Positions 36,009-45,964 of a stretch of DNA of 64,000 bases are shown here, in pieces (positions within the stretch are counted from its first letter, which is position 1; every line of letters starts with the position of its first letter). The stretch is from JAFNAG01 sp963721405 (lineage in GTDB: Bacteria > Acidobacteriota > UBA6911). The translations under genes and the position numbers were made by a program. Where the stretch lies: contig CAVRJA010000002.1 of assembly GCA_963721405.1 (NCBI GenBank), positions 450,699 to 514,698 on the forward strand. The letters run 5' to 3'. The notes beneath the pieces were generated by a model. It saw only the letters and a program-made list of their open reading frames with translations, did no database searches and was not told where the DNA came from.

Positions 36009-37412
36009 TTATTCGGTGCCGGCCAGATTTCGCGCGGGTGGCGGAAACTTGATCTTCAGGCGCTTCAGTTTTTCGCTCAGCGTGGTCGGATTGACCGAGA
36101 GCAGTTCAGCTGCCTTCTTCTGATTCCAATCCGTCTTGTCCAGCGCCGCCATGATCAGGGATCGTTCGAAATTGCCCACGCGCTCCTTGAGGGGAAGACT
36201 GTCCGGGAAAAGGCCGGGATCCTCCTGCGGCCGGGCAAGCGTGAGGTTCCTGGGAAAAAGGTCGCTCGTAATGATATTGCCCGGGCAGAGGACCACCGAA
36301 CGCTCGATGGCGTTCTCGAGCTCGCGGACGTTGCCGGGCCAGTTGTAGTCCATGAGGACGCGGATGGCCGCAGGATCCAGGGCGCACAGGCCCCGGCCGT
36401 TTTCATCGCAGTATTTCTTGATGAAGTGATCGGCAAGAAGCGGGATATCCTCGCTGCGCTCGCGCAGAGGGGGGAGCTTGATCACGATGACGTTGAGGCG
36501 GTAGTAGAGGTCGTCGCGGAACGTCCCGTTGGCCACGGCGGTCTGGAGATCGCTGTTGGCGGCGGCGATGATGCGCACGTCCACCTTGATGTTTTCGAGA
36601 CCCCCCAGGCGGCGGAATTCCCTCTCCTGGATCACGCGCAACAGCTTGGCCTGCATCTCCATGGAGATGCTTGCGATTTCGTCCAGGAACAGCGTGCCCC
36701 CGTCGGCCACCTCGAACAGGCCCTTCTTGGAGGCGGTGGCGCCGGTGAAAGCGCCGCGCACATGGCCGAAAAGCTCGCTCTCGAGGAGCTCGGAGGGGAT
36801 GTTGCCGCAATTGATGGCCACAAACGTCGCGTCCGCCCGTGTGCTGGCGGCGTGAATGGCCTTGGCGACGAGCTCTTTGCCGGTGCCGCTCTCCCCTTGA
36901 ATCAGGATCGTGCTCCTCCGGGGCGCGACCTGTGTGATCAGGTCGAAGATCTGCCGCATCGGCTCGCTCTTGCCGATGATGTTCCGATAGCTGAAACGCT
37001 GCCGGAGCGAGTTTTTCAGCCGCGCGTTCTCGTCGCGCAGGCGGCGCTGCTCGACGGCATTCTTGGCCACGAGCAGGATCTCGTCGTTCTTAAACGGCTT
37101 GGTGATGAAATCGAACGCACCGAGCTTGGTCGCGCGCACAGCCTTCTCAATGGTGCCGAAGGCAGTCAGAACGATCGTTGCCGGGCTGTCGCTCAGTTTC
37201 TGAATCGATTCGAGAACCTTCAGGCCGTCCATGTCCGGGAGCATCAGGTCCAGGAGAACGACGTCGTAATCCCCGCCACTCGCCAGGTCGAGGGCCTGGC
37301 TGCCTGTCTCCGCCAGGTCGATGTGATACTCCTCCTCTTGCAGCAGGGTGTGAAGAACGTCGCGGACGACCTCTTCGTCATCGACTACCAGTATTCTGCC
37401 TTTTTGGTTCAT
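36009..37412 (-). CDS. sigma-54-dependent response regulator (NtrC family)
   Basis: The 467-aa activator has a receiver domain (about 5-118) with DDEE and the phospho-acceptor in VLLDLMLPD. An AAA+ domain (about 145-375) has Walker A GESGTGKE and the sigma-54 contact loop GAFTGA in VRGAFTGATASKKG. The C-terminal Fis-type helix-turn-helix (AAELLSVNPTTLSEKLKRL) follows. Its start overlaps the kinase stop by 4 bases, so the two form a cognate pair. Target genes are unknown. Confidence 0.94.
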   Translation of the reverse strand: MNQKGRILVVDDEEVVRDVLHTLLQEEEYHIDLAETGSQALDLASGGDYDVVLLDLMLPDMDGLKVLESIQKLSDSPATIVLTAFGTIEKAVRATKLGAFDFITKPFKNDEILLVAKNAVEQRRLRDENARLKNSLRQRFSYRNIIGKSEPMRQIFDLITQVAPRRSTILIQGESGTGKELVAKAIHAASTRADATFVAINCGNIPSELLESELFGHVRGAFTGATASKKGLFEVADGGTLFLDEIASISMEMQAKLLRVIQEREFRRLGGLENIKVDVRIIAAANSDLQTAVANGTFRDDLYYRLNVIVIKLPPLRERSEDIPLLADHFIKKYCDENGRGLCALDPAAIRVLMDYNWPGNVRELENAIERSVVLCPGNIITSDLFPRNLTLARPQEDPGLFPDSLPLKERVGNFERSLIMAALDKTDWNQKKAAELLSVNPTTLSEKLKRLKIKFPPPARNLAGTE

Positions 37413-40240
37413 TGATGCAACGTTTGCCTGGTGGGCAGCTTCAGCCTGAAATGAGTTCCCAGGGCAGGGGCGCTGTCGACGAGAATTCTTCCCCCATGCT
37501 CCTGAATGATGCCATACGTGACGGCCAGACCGAGCCCGGTACCCTTACCGACGCTCTTGGTGGTGAAAAACGGGTCGTATATCTTCCGGATGTCCTCGGC
37601 AGAGATGCCGACACCGGAATCCCGGATATCAACCAATACCATTGTATCATTCTTTGCCGTCTCGATTTTCAGGATGCCTCCCGAAGGCATGGCATCGCGG
37701 GCGTTGAGGAACAGGTTGACGAACACCTGCTGCAGCTTTCCCGCGTTCCCATACACTTTCGGAATGGACTGGTCGAGCGAAAACGCGACCTCCACGTGGT
37801 TCTGGCGCAACTGATGTTCCAGCAAAGAGAGGCTTTCCCGGATGAGCTGGTTCAGGTCGAGATCCGTGAACTCACTGCCGCTCAACCGGGCAAAATTCAG
37901 CAGTCCGTTGACGATTTCCGCCGCGCGGAACGTCTGCTTTTCAATCTTTTCGAGAATCGGTTTGCGCGCGTCCGTAGCGGGAGTGTCTTTCAGCAGCATC
38001 TGCGCGTAGCTGGAGATTCCTGTGATCGGCGTGTTGACTTCGTGCGCGATGCCTGCGGCCAGGAGGCCGATCGAACTCAGCTTTTCCGCCTGCATCAGCT
38101 GATCCTCGAGATTGACCTTCTCCGTTATGTCGTCCATGACGATGAGGCAGCCGGAGTTCGATTCGGCCGAATCGAGCAGCGGGATGATGCTCAGGTCGAC
38201 AATGAGCTTCCCGCCCTTGAGATTCTGCAGATACAGCTTGAAAATGTTGGCGGGGGATTTGAGCACCCAGCCGGTCGTGCCGGCGGCTTTCTGTATCGAA
38301 GCCGTCACGTCCCCGGACAGCAGACCGTCGACGGAGGAGCCGACAATCGAATCGCGGCCGACACCGTAGAGCTCTTCAAAGGCACGGTTGCAGGAGGTGA
38401 TCCGGCCTTCCAAATCGAGCGCCAGGACCGCGATGTTGATGCTCTCGATGATGTTTTTCGTGTAGATCTGGAGTCGTTCAAGCTCCAGGGCTTTGCTTTC
38501 GACCGACCGGTACAGGTTCGCGTTCTCGAGCGCGATTCCCGCGTAGCCGGCCAGCGCGTCGAGCAACTCGAGGTCTTCCGTGGAAAAGTGATGGTCGCTC
38601 GACAGCCGCCCCAATCCGATCAAACCAATCCGACGGCCGTGCAGCCTCAGGTCCTGCAAAAAATGAACCCCTTTGGCAGCCAGCGTAGGGGAAGCCTGCC
38701 GCAGATGGTTGTTGCCCGACACCGGATCCATTCGGCTCGCCTGATCCCGGACGGCAATCCCCGCCTCCTCCAGAACGAACGGGCCGTCGTCAGGCAGCAT
38801 CAATCCCAGAGTGTCCGCCAGCCTGTATAGGCCCGGGGTCGCCGGATCGACGAGGAACAGCGCCACTTGCTCGACCCGGAAGGTCTTTGCGATCCGTTCG
38901 AGGATCTTCCTCGTCAGGCGCGGCAGGCTGATTTCCGAACTCAGAGTGCGTGCAAACTCGAGCAGGCCGGCGCGGTCGTCAAACTGCTCCTTGTAAAAAA
39001 TGCGGTCGAGCCTCAGCTGGATCGAGTTTCGCAGCGGGGCAAACAGCAGGGCAATCGCCAGCGCGCCGATGCAGATGATGACGAAGTCGGCGTCAGGCGC
39101 GATCGATTCCAGCCATCGGCCCAGCACCAGGAGCAGCACCAGGTACAGCGCCAGCAGGAGCGAACTGGCCGCCAGATATGCCGCGCTGCGACGCACGATC
39201 GTCTCGACGTCCAGCAGACGATAGTGGAGAATTGCGTAGCCGAACGACAGCGGGATCAACCCGAGAAACAGTTGCGAGGAAAGCATCCCGAACGTGGCGC
39301 GGATGCCGAGCAGCGACGGGAAGGCATAAATCAGCAGGAACGGTGCCGTGCCGGCCAGGGTTCCATAGCTGACCCACTTCATCTGCTGGCGTGTCGTCAG
39401 ATCCCGGGCCGCCAGTTTCCGCCGCAGAAGAATCGCCCCTCCAAGGAACAACCCGGTGCAGAAGTAGATCAGGTGAACGCGGTCGATGATCTCAGCCGAA
39501 CGCGCATTCAGTGGCAGGCCCAAATTGACCAGGCGTCCTAACATCCAGAAAATCTGGACGATTCCGAGCAGGATCCCCGGCAGGTAAAGGAGCGGCGCAT
39601 GGCTGCGTCCCTGTACGGGATCGATCGGGAAACGAAGGCAGAAGTGCAGAAACAGAGCCGGAAGAAAGAGAAAACCCGCGACCGACAGCGCGTAGACCAG
39701 CCCGTCCAGCACGCCGAGCTTCGGCGTATAGCTGTACAGGAAGACGACAAAGGCCGTCAGGCAAATGAGATAAAAGTGGAATGACCGCGAAAGACGGGCG
39801 CCGCGGATGATGACAAACAGGCCGATCCCGAGGTAGAGAAACGAAAGCAGGATTCGGAGTCCATCCTTGGCCTGTAGAAAGCTCCTGGACGACAGAAGCA
39901 ACTCTACACTTCGATCCTGGGAGCCGGACATCACTTCGTACTGCACCTTCGCATCGGGGCCGCGACTGTAGAGTACTTTCGAGTAGTTGCCCAGGTTGAC
40001 GATCGGGATGCCATCCACAGACAACAGGATGTCCCCTGCCCTGATGCCCGCCTTCTTTCCAGGCTCCCCCGCTGCGACGTCCAACGCCTTCAGGCCCGAT
40101 TCAGACTCGACCCAGAAAACCCCGTCGACAGGATCCCGCCAGCTGGCACGATCGCGCAGATTTAGAATTCCGATCGTCACAACGAGTATCGTCAAGATCG
40201 CTGTGACGGCGGTCTTGAATGGCACGGGGAACGTGTTCAT
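37409..40240 (-). CDS. membrane sensor histidine kinase with PDZ, GAF and PAS domains
   Basis: This 943-aa kinase has an N-terminal TM helix and a periplasmic PDZ-like segment (GKKAGIRAGDILLSVDGIPI, about 50-75). A multi-helix membrane region lies at about 115-400 (7TMR-like). A GAF domain lies around 430-590 and a PAS domain around 605-720. A HisKA domain follows with the phospho-histidine in GIAHEVNTPITGISS. The HATPase domain has N, G1 (IRDSGVGIS) and G2 (GKGTGLGLAVT) boxes. Start ATG 40240. It is followed, overlapping, by the sigma-54 activator. The PDZ suggests sensing of envelope protein ends. Confidence 0.9.
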   Translation of the reverse strand: MNTFPVPFKTAVTAILTILVVTIGILNLRDRASWRDPVDGVFWVESESGLKALDVAAGEPGKKAGIRAGDILLSVDGIPIVNLGNYSKVLYSRGPDAKVQYEVMSGSQDRSVELLLSSRSFLQAKDGLRILLSFLYLGIGLFVIIRGARLSRSFHFYLICLTAFVVFLYSYTPKLGVLDGLVYALSVAGFLFLPALFLHFCLRFPIDPVQGRSHAPLLYLPGILLGIVQIFWMLGRLVNLGLPLNARSAEIIDRVHLIYFCTGLFLGGAILLRRKLAARDLTTRQQMKWVSYGTLAGTAPFLLIYAFPSLLGIRATFGMLSSQLFLGLIPLSFGYAILHYRLLDVETIVRRSAAYLAASSLLLALYLVLLLVLGRWLESIAPDADFVIICIGALAIALLFAPLRNSIQLRLDRIFYKEQFDDRAGLLEFARTLSSEISLPRLTRKILERIAKTFRVEQVALFLVDPATPGLYRLADTLGLMLPDDGPFVLEEAGIAVRDQASRMDPVSGNNHLRQASPTLAAKGVHFLQDLRLHGRRIGLIGLGRLSSDHHFSTEDLELLDALAGYAGIALENANLYRSVESKALELERLQIYTKNIIESINIAVLALDLEGRITSCNRAFEELYGVGRDSIVGSSVDGLLSGDVTASIQKAAGTTGWVLKSPANIFKLYLQNLKGGKLIVDLSIIPLLDSAESNSGCLIVMDDITEKVNLEDQLMQAEKLSSIGLLAAGIAHEVNTPITGISSYAQMLLKDTPATDARKPILEKIEKQTFRAAEIVNGLLNFARLSGSEFTDLDLNQLIRESLSLLEHQLRQNHVEVAFSLDQSIPKVYGNAGKLQQVFVNLFLNARDAMPSGGILKIETAKNDTMVLVDIRDSGVGISAEDIRKIYDPFFTTKSVGKGTGLGLAVTYGIIQEHGGRILVDSAPALGTHFRLKLPTRQTLHQ

Positions 40241-40532
40241 CCTGAACTCTGATAATCGGGTAGTAGACAGTCCAGGATCTCCTAAGCAATATCCATACCA
40301 CGCCCCAGACTTCCCCTGCGGTTTATGAACGCCATAAACACTAATAACACAAGAGTTACAAGCGCATGATCAACAGCGCGCCCAAATCAGCCTTCAGACA
40401 CTTCAACTGTTTGGATGTCGATCCAACATCTTGAATCTGTCGGCCAGATATGGACAAGTATAGAAGCTTAGGGCAGTTATAGACAAGGGGAACCAGAGAC
40501 TCCTGCGATTCAGATCGTGGGTGGCGGACTAA

Positions 40533-42272
40533 CTAGAAGAAATTGAGATTCAAGCCAAAGCGGAGTGTTCTTGGATTGCGTGTCAGAGTGAGTTCCCCGT
40601 CCGAGGTCAGGATGCAGTTCCGACCCTGATCAAAGGGGTTGCGAACGTCGATGAGAGCTTCCCATCGTCCCGCGGGTCCCAGGAACTCAGGCAGCGGGAT
40701 AGCCTGTCTCAAGGAGAAGCTCATCCCTTTGGTAAATGTGTCCAACCGATCGGCAAACTGATCGATGGTGCTGATCGGGTTGCCGGGATACCAGCGCAAC
40801 GTCGCCTGCAAATTGGTGTGTGTCTGAGGAATTTTGGCTTCGAGCTGCCCGGTGAAGGAATGGTAATAAGAGCGCTGGATGGAGTCCAGCAGATGCGCCG
40901 CAACATAGGCGCTGGGCATGAGGTCATCCGGGGCGACGTAACCGGCAGCACTCCCATAGCTGTAAGTGACGGCGCCGCGCACGGAATCGAGCAACATGCG
41001 TGCAACCGCGACCCGAAGGCCCTGCTGGTTGTCCTGGTCCCCGCGGAGTTGCGACACCTGCGCGCTCTTGCCATTGCTTGTGTCAAAGGACATCACGAAA
41101 GGCGTTCCCGGTCCATCCACGCGGTCCTTGTAGACCGTCACTTCCAGCGAGGTGTCTTCGTCGAGCTTCCTGGCAACGGAGAATTCGGAGTGCCTGATCT
41201 GGCTGAGTTGGACGGTGTCGTTGATCTTCGAGATAGAAACGGGCTCCATCAGGCTGACGATATCGCCGTCCGGAAGTTCCACGCTATTGTTCTCGCTGAC
41301 CCGCCGGGATGTCATCATGGTTCTCATCAGCCAGCCGTGGTGCGGCGTCACCAGCACCTGGAAGTAAGGGCTCCAGAAGTTTCTCGCCACGCCGTAATTG
41401 ACCCGGGACATGTCCATGCCGTAGGACACGGCGAACGTGTTCAGAAACTGGTTGCTGGCTTCAAAGCCCATTGCCAGCGTTTCAATCCCGGAGTCCCGGA
41501 CTGCGGGGTCCTGGTTGAAAAAGTCCGACGGCCGCGCCATGGTGCCGGCGCTCATGCGATTAAGGTTCAGGCGCCCGTAGCCGACTGACAGCTTGTAATC
41601 GCGTCCCTTGTCGGGACGATACTGGTAGGTGTCCCGCACTCGCCAGAGAGAATCGTACCCTGAGGTGAACTGGCCGGAAAACACCATGCGGCCATGCATG
41701 CTGACCGGCTCGGTGTAAGCAAAGTTGGAGACAATCCCGTTATCTTTGCCGAGGAGGGAACTGGAGGCCACATTCAATGTGCCCGCGCGCCGGAAGGAGG
41801 CCCCTCTCTCCTCGCCCGAAACCGTGCCCGGGAGGTCGCGGAATATCAGCCGGCGATCGGAGGTGCTCCGCATGACCGTCTTCAGATCCCAGTTTCGCGG
41901 ATCAGAGCTTGCTGAAATGAAGTCCAGAAATTCCTGCAGCACCACGTTGACGGTGGTGGTGCGGCCCGGATTAATGGTTACGCGCGAGGACGTCAGCACC
42001 TGGTAACCGTAGCGGCTGACTCGCAGCGCATACGAACCTGGCAGAATGTCGTTTAGGCTGTAAGTCCCACGGTCGTCGGATCGCGTGAGGGAGATGACGG
42101 CGCCCTGATCGTCCTGTTTAAACAGCGCGACTACTGCGCCGACAAGTCCCCGCCCCTGTGGTGTAACAACGGTCCCGGTCAGTGATCCACTGTTCACGGC
42201 GTAAGCACAGGCGGGCGCCGAAGTTATACCAACGATGGCGAGAAACGGGAGGATGAAAATAAAACGTTTCAT
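40533..42272 (-). CDS. outer-membrane protein with carboxypeptidase-regulatory-like domain
   Basis: The 579-aa protein has a signal peptide (FIFILPFLAIVGITSAPACA) and a CarboxypepD_reg-like beta domain at about 30-112 (GSLTGTVVTPQGRGLVGAVVALF, GTYSLNDILPGSYALRV). The rest is alternating beta sequence ending in LRFGLNLNFF, the terminal aromatic signature of a beta-barrel. No TonB plug domain or box is evident, so it differs from the large Acidobacteriota Oar/TonB receptors. It may anchor or import an unknown ligand. It stands alone on this strand. Confidence 0.75.
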   Translation of the reverse strand: MKRFIFILPFLAIVGITSAPACAYAVNSGSLTGTVVTPQGRGLVGAVVALFKQDDQGAVISLTRSDDRGTYSLNDILPGSYALRVSRYGYQVLTSSRVTINPGRTTTVNVVLQEFLDFISASSDPRNWDLKTVMRSTSDRRLIFRDLPGTVSGEERGASFRRAGTLNVASSSLLGKDNGIVSNFAYTEPVSMHGRMVFSGQFTSGYDSLWRVRDTYQYRPDKGRDYKLSVGYGRLNLNRMSAGTMARPSDFFNQDPAVRDSGIETLAMGFEASNQFLNTFAVSYGMDMSRVNYGVARNFWSPYFQVLVTPHHGWLMRTMMTSRRVSENNSVELPDGDIVSLMEPVSISKINDTVQLSQIRHSEFSVARKLDEDTSLEVTVYKDRVDGPGTPFVMSFDTSNGKSAQVSQLRGDQDNQQGLRVAVARMLLDSVRGAVTYSYGSAAGYVAPDDLMPSAYVAAHLLDSIQRSYYHSFTGQLEAKIPQTHTNLQATLRWYPGNPISTIDQFADRLDTFTKGMSFSLRQAIPLPEFLGPAGRWEALIDVRNPFDQGRNCILTSDGELTLTRNPRTLRFGLNLNFF

Positions 42273-42467
42273 GAATCTTTATCCTGACCCTCCTGGGTCA
42301 CAAGATTCGTCGCGATCTGCAGTGGAGGGTAACACGCAGACAAGTGCATGTCAACAAGCCGAAGTCTTTCGTTTTTTGCGGGTAAGGAACGCCGGCATCG
42401 CGGTTTTCCACAAGCAGCCCGGAACCGGCGGCGGCTCATGAACCCGATGGCGAAAGGGCGCCGGCGG

Positions 42468-42956
42468 TTAATGAGAGGGCGCCGCCCCGATGTCGGAATA
42501 GAGAATGCTGAGACCGCATCGAACCGTGCCCTGCGGGAGGTTATCGATGGCCACCTCCGGGACAGTGACCTCCTCTCCGGGAGCGATGGTCGAAGGAACC
42601 AATTGCGTGCGGCTCTCCAGGACCTTTCCACCTGACCCGACGCAGGTGAGCTTCAGCATGACATCCCGGTAGGCAATCCGGCCGCGGTTGCGGATCACGA
42701 TCCGGCACAGGGCGCTGCGCTCCGAGTTTTTTCCTTTTCTCGTCGCAGGAGCGCTGATCTCCACTTTGGAGCCTGACAGGTCGAGATCTTTCGGCGCAAT
42801 TACACGTGTGGAGGTGGATTTAGCCGTCATCACCTTTTCGGTCGGAGCTTTTGCCTGTTTGGCTTCTTCCCTCCGTCCCTGGACGACGAGCATGACCAGC
42901 ACGCTGCCGAGCATTATCATGAGGCCCAAGAATATCCACTTCCTGAACATGAACAT
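42468..42956 (-). CDS. hypothetical membrane-anchored protein
   Basis: The 162-aa protein has an N-terminal TM helix (WIFLGLMIMLGSVLVMLVV, about 7-25) and a soluble beta-rich domain (RIVIRNRGRIAYRDVMLKLTCVGSGGKVLESR, then IAPGEEVTVPEV) resembling FxLYD-type or other immunoglobulin-like domains. I do not recognise a named family. It lies 37 bases downstream of the amidohydrolase gene on the same strand and probably shares its transcript. The ATG at 42950 is an alternative start. Confidence 0.65.
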   Translation of the reverse strand: MFMFRKWIFLGLMIMLGSVLVMLVVQGRREEAKQAKAPTEKVMTAKSTSTRVIAPKDLDLSGSKVEISAPATRKGKNSERSALCRIVIRNRGRIAYRDVMLKLTCVGSGGKVLESRTQLVPSTIAPGEEVTVPEVAIDNLPQGTVRCGLSILYSDIGAAPSH

Positions 42957-42993
42957 CCCAACCTCCCGGCGAATGGGGCATCGCCGGCATCCC

Positions 42994-44265
42994 TCACACG
43001 CCTATTCCAGTCTGCAAATCCTGGACCTTGGTCCACGCGATTTCTCCCTGCACAATCGTTGCCAGGCAATCGCCGGCCCCATCCAGGACCTGCGCCGGCA
43101 GGTTTCGTTCGCCGACACTTTCGGGCAGGCGAAGCACCGTCATATCGGCCCAGTATCCCCTCCGCAGGCGGCCCAGCACGCTGCCGAAACCAAGTGCGAC
43201 AGCACCGTTCAACGTTGCCATGCGGAAGATCTCGTCGCACTTCAGGTCCTTGCGATGCCGGAACAGGAAGCGCATTTCATCCAGTATGCTCAGGGATTCG
43301 TTGCTGGCCAATGAGTCGGTTCCCAGGGCCACGTTGATTCCCATGTCGAGCATCTGCCGAACGGGGTGCGGCTCATGCCCGAAAAAGGCGTGGCTCCGCG
43401 GGCAATGGACAACGCTGCAGCTGTGGCTCAGGATGCGCGCCGTCGAGTCATCGTCGACATAATTGCAGTGGATGAGTGTTGCCGGCCGATCCAGGACGCC
43501 GAGCCCTTCCAGAAAGGGAATCGGGTGCGTCCCCGGGGGCGTCCAACCATCCGGCAAGGCGCCCAGGCTGGAAAGGAAATCATTGAACCCTCCGGATCCC
43601 CGTTTGAGAAACTCCAGTTCCTGCCGCGATTCTGCCACATGCGCCGCTATGCGCAGGTTCCTGCGGCATGCCAGTTCGGAAATGCCGCGGAAGAGCTCGC
43701 GCGAAACCGAGTAAGGTGCGTGAGGCGACACACTTGATGAGAGGAAGCAGTCCGGCGTAGCGCGCTCGAGCCGCGACTCCAACGCCGCAAGCACTTCGGC
43801 CGCCTTCTCGGGCCGGAGGGAAATCGCTTCTTCAAAGATCACCTTGCGCAGCCGCTCGGATCTGAGCGCATCCACGCTGACGCCGCTGGCGGAAATATCG
43901 CCAACCAGTGTGGTGCCGGAGGCCAACGACATGCGCGCCCCCTTGCGGATCGACTCGAAGTAGGACTCCGCCGTCCATCCCTTCTTTGCCTGGATCAGGG
44001 CGGTGAGCCAGGCCGTGAACGACTCCGGCTTCGCTACCTGGCCATGGAGACTCGTCAGTTCCAGGTGCGTGTGCGCGTTGATCAGGCCCGGCAGCAGAAC
44101 AGCAGAACCCCAATCGACCACTTTGGTTTCGAGATTCGGCGGCGGGCTTTGCCACGGCTCCAACCTGGAGATACGGCCGGGATCCGAGACGTGAACCGCA
44201 GCATTGCGCAGGAGTATCCCCGGTTCGGCAAGGACATACTTGGCAATGTGGACAGTTCGGATCAT
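42994..44265 (-). CDS. amidohydrolase family protein (ATZ/TRZ or deaminase type)
   Basis: The 423-aa metal-dependent hydrolase has the INAHTHLELTS metal site near 62-72, HAPYSVSRELF, AAHVAESRQE, HCNYVDDDS and ALGTDSLASNESLS. It matches the cytosolic SsnA/MtaD/guanine-deaminase branch. The substrate (aminohydrolysis of a purine-like or adenosine-like ring) is not determinable here. A 740-base gap lies upstream. Confidence 0.85.
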   Translation of the reverse strand: MIRTVHIAKYVLAEPGILLRNAAVHVSDPGRISRLEPWQSPPPNLETKVVDWGSAVLLPGLINAHTHLELTSLHGQVAKPESFTAWLTALIQAKKGWTAESYFESIRKGARMSLASGTTLVGDISASGVSVDALRSERLRKVIFEEAISLRPEKAAEVLAALESRLERATPDCFLSSSVSPHAPYSVSRELFRGISELACRRNLRIAAHVAESRQELEFLKRGSGGFNDFLSSLGALPDGWTPPGTHPIPFLEGLGVLDRPATLIHCNYVDDDSTARILSHSCSVVHCPRSHAFFGHEPHPVRQMLDMGINVALGTDSLASNESLSILDEMRFLFRHRKDLKCDEIFRMATLNGAVALGFGSVLGRLRRGYWADMTVLRLPESVGERNLPAQVLDGAGDCLATIVQGEIAWTKVQDLQTGIGV

Positions 44266-45010
44266 TTAACCATTATGCGTGAAATACCACTACCAGAAGG
44301 GCGCAAACACGAAGGGCCCGAGTGAGTGTGCCACATGACCAGGCGCTCCAGCTTGGCTGGACTTTGCTCTATGGCCTTAGCCAGCAATCCTGACGCCCCC
44401 GCTCGAGGGTCTATTGCGGGTACTTGGATCGGCCTCACCCTCTCGGGCCAGCAAAAAGTATATCGCCGCTCCCGGCCGCTTTCAACCGGTATGTCAAGGC
44501 GCCGGTTCTGACATCGAGACTCGATTGCCGGACAATGCGTAGGTCCCGGCCGCCGAGGCCGTCTCAAAACCAGCTTCTGTCGCGAAACTTCAAGGTCGTC
44601 TGACCTGGACCTAGACTTGGACCTGGACGTGGACGTAGACCCGGCAAATAGCTATGGCACGATATAAGTGCCGCATTCGCGAGAGGTTACATCAATAACG
44701 CCTGACCACGTCCAGGTCGAGGTCCAGGTCCACGTCCAGGACCAGGCAGGACACTGATTGAGTTCAGCGACAGAAACTGGTTTTGAGATATTCTCGCCGG
44801 CCGGGACCTACTGCGGCCGAGACTTGCTCCCATGTTCCTTGTGCCGGACCTCTTTGATGGTCCGACCGCCTGGTCAGTCTGCGCTCTGGATCGGGAGATG
44901 ATCGGCGGCGTGCAATCTTTTCTTGGTCTACGAGTTCGGGTTCAGTATAGTGAGAATCGTGCCTGAAGAGCGGTGTAGGGCCTGCAGTTCACTATCGATG
45001 AGGGATGTTC
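44266..45010. other. gene-free region with a foldback repeat
   Basis: About 745 bases lie between divergent genes. The middle is occupied by the inverted repeat at 44539-44811. The rest shows no supported coding sequence or RNA gene. Confidence 0.4.
44539..44811. repeat. long imperfect inverted repeat with hexanucleotide arrays
   Basis: GTAGGTCCCGGCCG at 44539-44552 pairs exactly with 44798-44811. TCTCAAAACCAG-TTCTGTCGC at about 44562-44583 pairs with 44766-44787. Next, arrays of GACCTG/GACGTG units run at 44602-44640, and their complements run at 44707-44745. The loop of about 65 bases is unrelated. This gives a 273-bp foldback with arms of roughly 100 bases. A TGC at both outer borders could be a 3-bp duplication. 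No transposase is encoded. Confidence 0.6.
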
Positions 45011-45964
45011 ATGGCAATTCTTCTGCGGGAATCAGATGTGAAGAATCTCGCGACCATGGGGATGGCGCTTGAAGCGGTCGAAGAAGCGTTCCGGCTGCAG
45101 GGAGAACAGAAGGTGGACAACGCCCCGCGGCGCCGCTGCCGGCTTGAGCGCGGCTTGCTTCACGTGATGAGCGCGTCGCTGCCAACGCGCGGGTTGGCCG
45201 GGCTCAAGAGTTACATCACCGTCGCGGGCAAGTCGAAATTCCTGGTGCTCCTGTACGGCGGAGAAGATGGCCGATTGCTCGCCGTGGTGGAAGCCGATCT
45301 GCTTGGACAATTGCGCACCGGCGCCGCCTCGGGCGTAGCCACCAAGTATATGGCCCGCGAGGACTCATCGAGACTGGGCATCATCGGCACCGGGTGCCAG
45401 GCGCGCTCTCAGCTCTCGGCTGTGTGTGCGGTCCGCCCCATCACGAGCATCGCGGCATATGGGCGCGATCCGGAGCGGCGCCAGGCTTTCTGCAAGGAAA
45501 TGTCCGAGACCCTCGGTGTCCCCATCGAGCCGGTATCGGAACCGGAGAAGGCTGTAAGGGACATGGACATCGTCATTACGGCCACCAATGCGAAGGAACC
45601 CGTGCTGCTGGGAGAATGGCTGGCCAAAGGCTCTCACATAAACGCCATCGGCTCCAACAACCTGAACCGGAGGGAGATCGATGTCGAGGCCGTGCGCCGC
45701 AGCGCCTGCGTGGTCGTGGATTCCGCAGAGCAGTCGATCATCGAAGCCGGCGATCTGGCAAGCGCGGTTGCAGAGGGCGCGCTCTACTGGGAAGACGTGC
45801 GGGAGCTGGGGCTTGTCGTAGCCGGAGATTTTCCCGGGCGCGAAGACGCCGGAGAAATCACTCTGTTCAAATCGAACGGAATCGCGGTTGAAGATGTCGC
45901 ATTTGCCGGAAGGATCTATCAGGCTGCAATGAAGGCAGGCGCAGGCGAAACCCTTCCTCTGTAG
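45011..45964 (+). CDS. ornithine cyclodeaminase/mu-crystallin family protein
   Basis: The 317-aa NAD(P)-binding protein has GLKSYITVAGKSKF, LGQLRTGAASGVATKYMAR and a Rossmann loop LGIIGTGCQARSQL near 122-135. Family members include ornithine cyclodeaminase, alanine dehydrogenase and ketimine reductases; the actual substrate is open. The ATG at 45011 has GAGGG six bases upstream; ATG 45005 overlaps that site. An aspartokinase gene follows after about 275 bases. Confidence 0.87.
   Translation: MAILLRESDVKNLATMGMALEAVEEAFRLQGEQKVDNAPRRRCRLERGLLHVMSASLPTRGLAGLKSYITVAGKSKFLVLLYGGEDGRLLAVVEADLLGQLRTGAASGVATKYMAREDSSRLGIIGTGCQARSQLSAVCAVRPITSIAAYGRDPERRQAFCKEMSETLGVPIEPVSEPEKAVRDMDIVITATNAKEPVLLGEWLAKGSHINAIGSNNLNRREIDVEAVRRSACVVVDSAEQSIIEAGDLASAVAEGALYWEDVRELGLVVAGDFPGREDAGEITLFKSNGIAVEDVAFAGRIYQAAMKAGAGETLPL

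Noticed and set aside
35781..37415. 544-codon plus-strand frame over the TPR and regulator genes
   Set aside because: It is antisense to two genes with complete domains; its composition is that of a shadow.
44650..44670. TGGCAC near 44654 as a sigma-54 promoter
   Set aside because: The -12 TTGC element is missing at the required spacing, and the site lies in the loop of the foldback.
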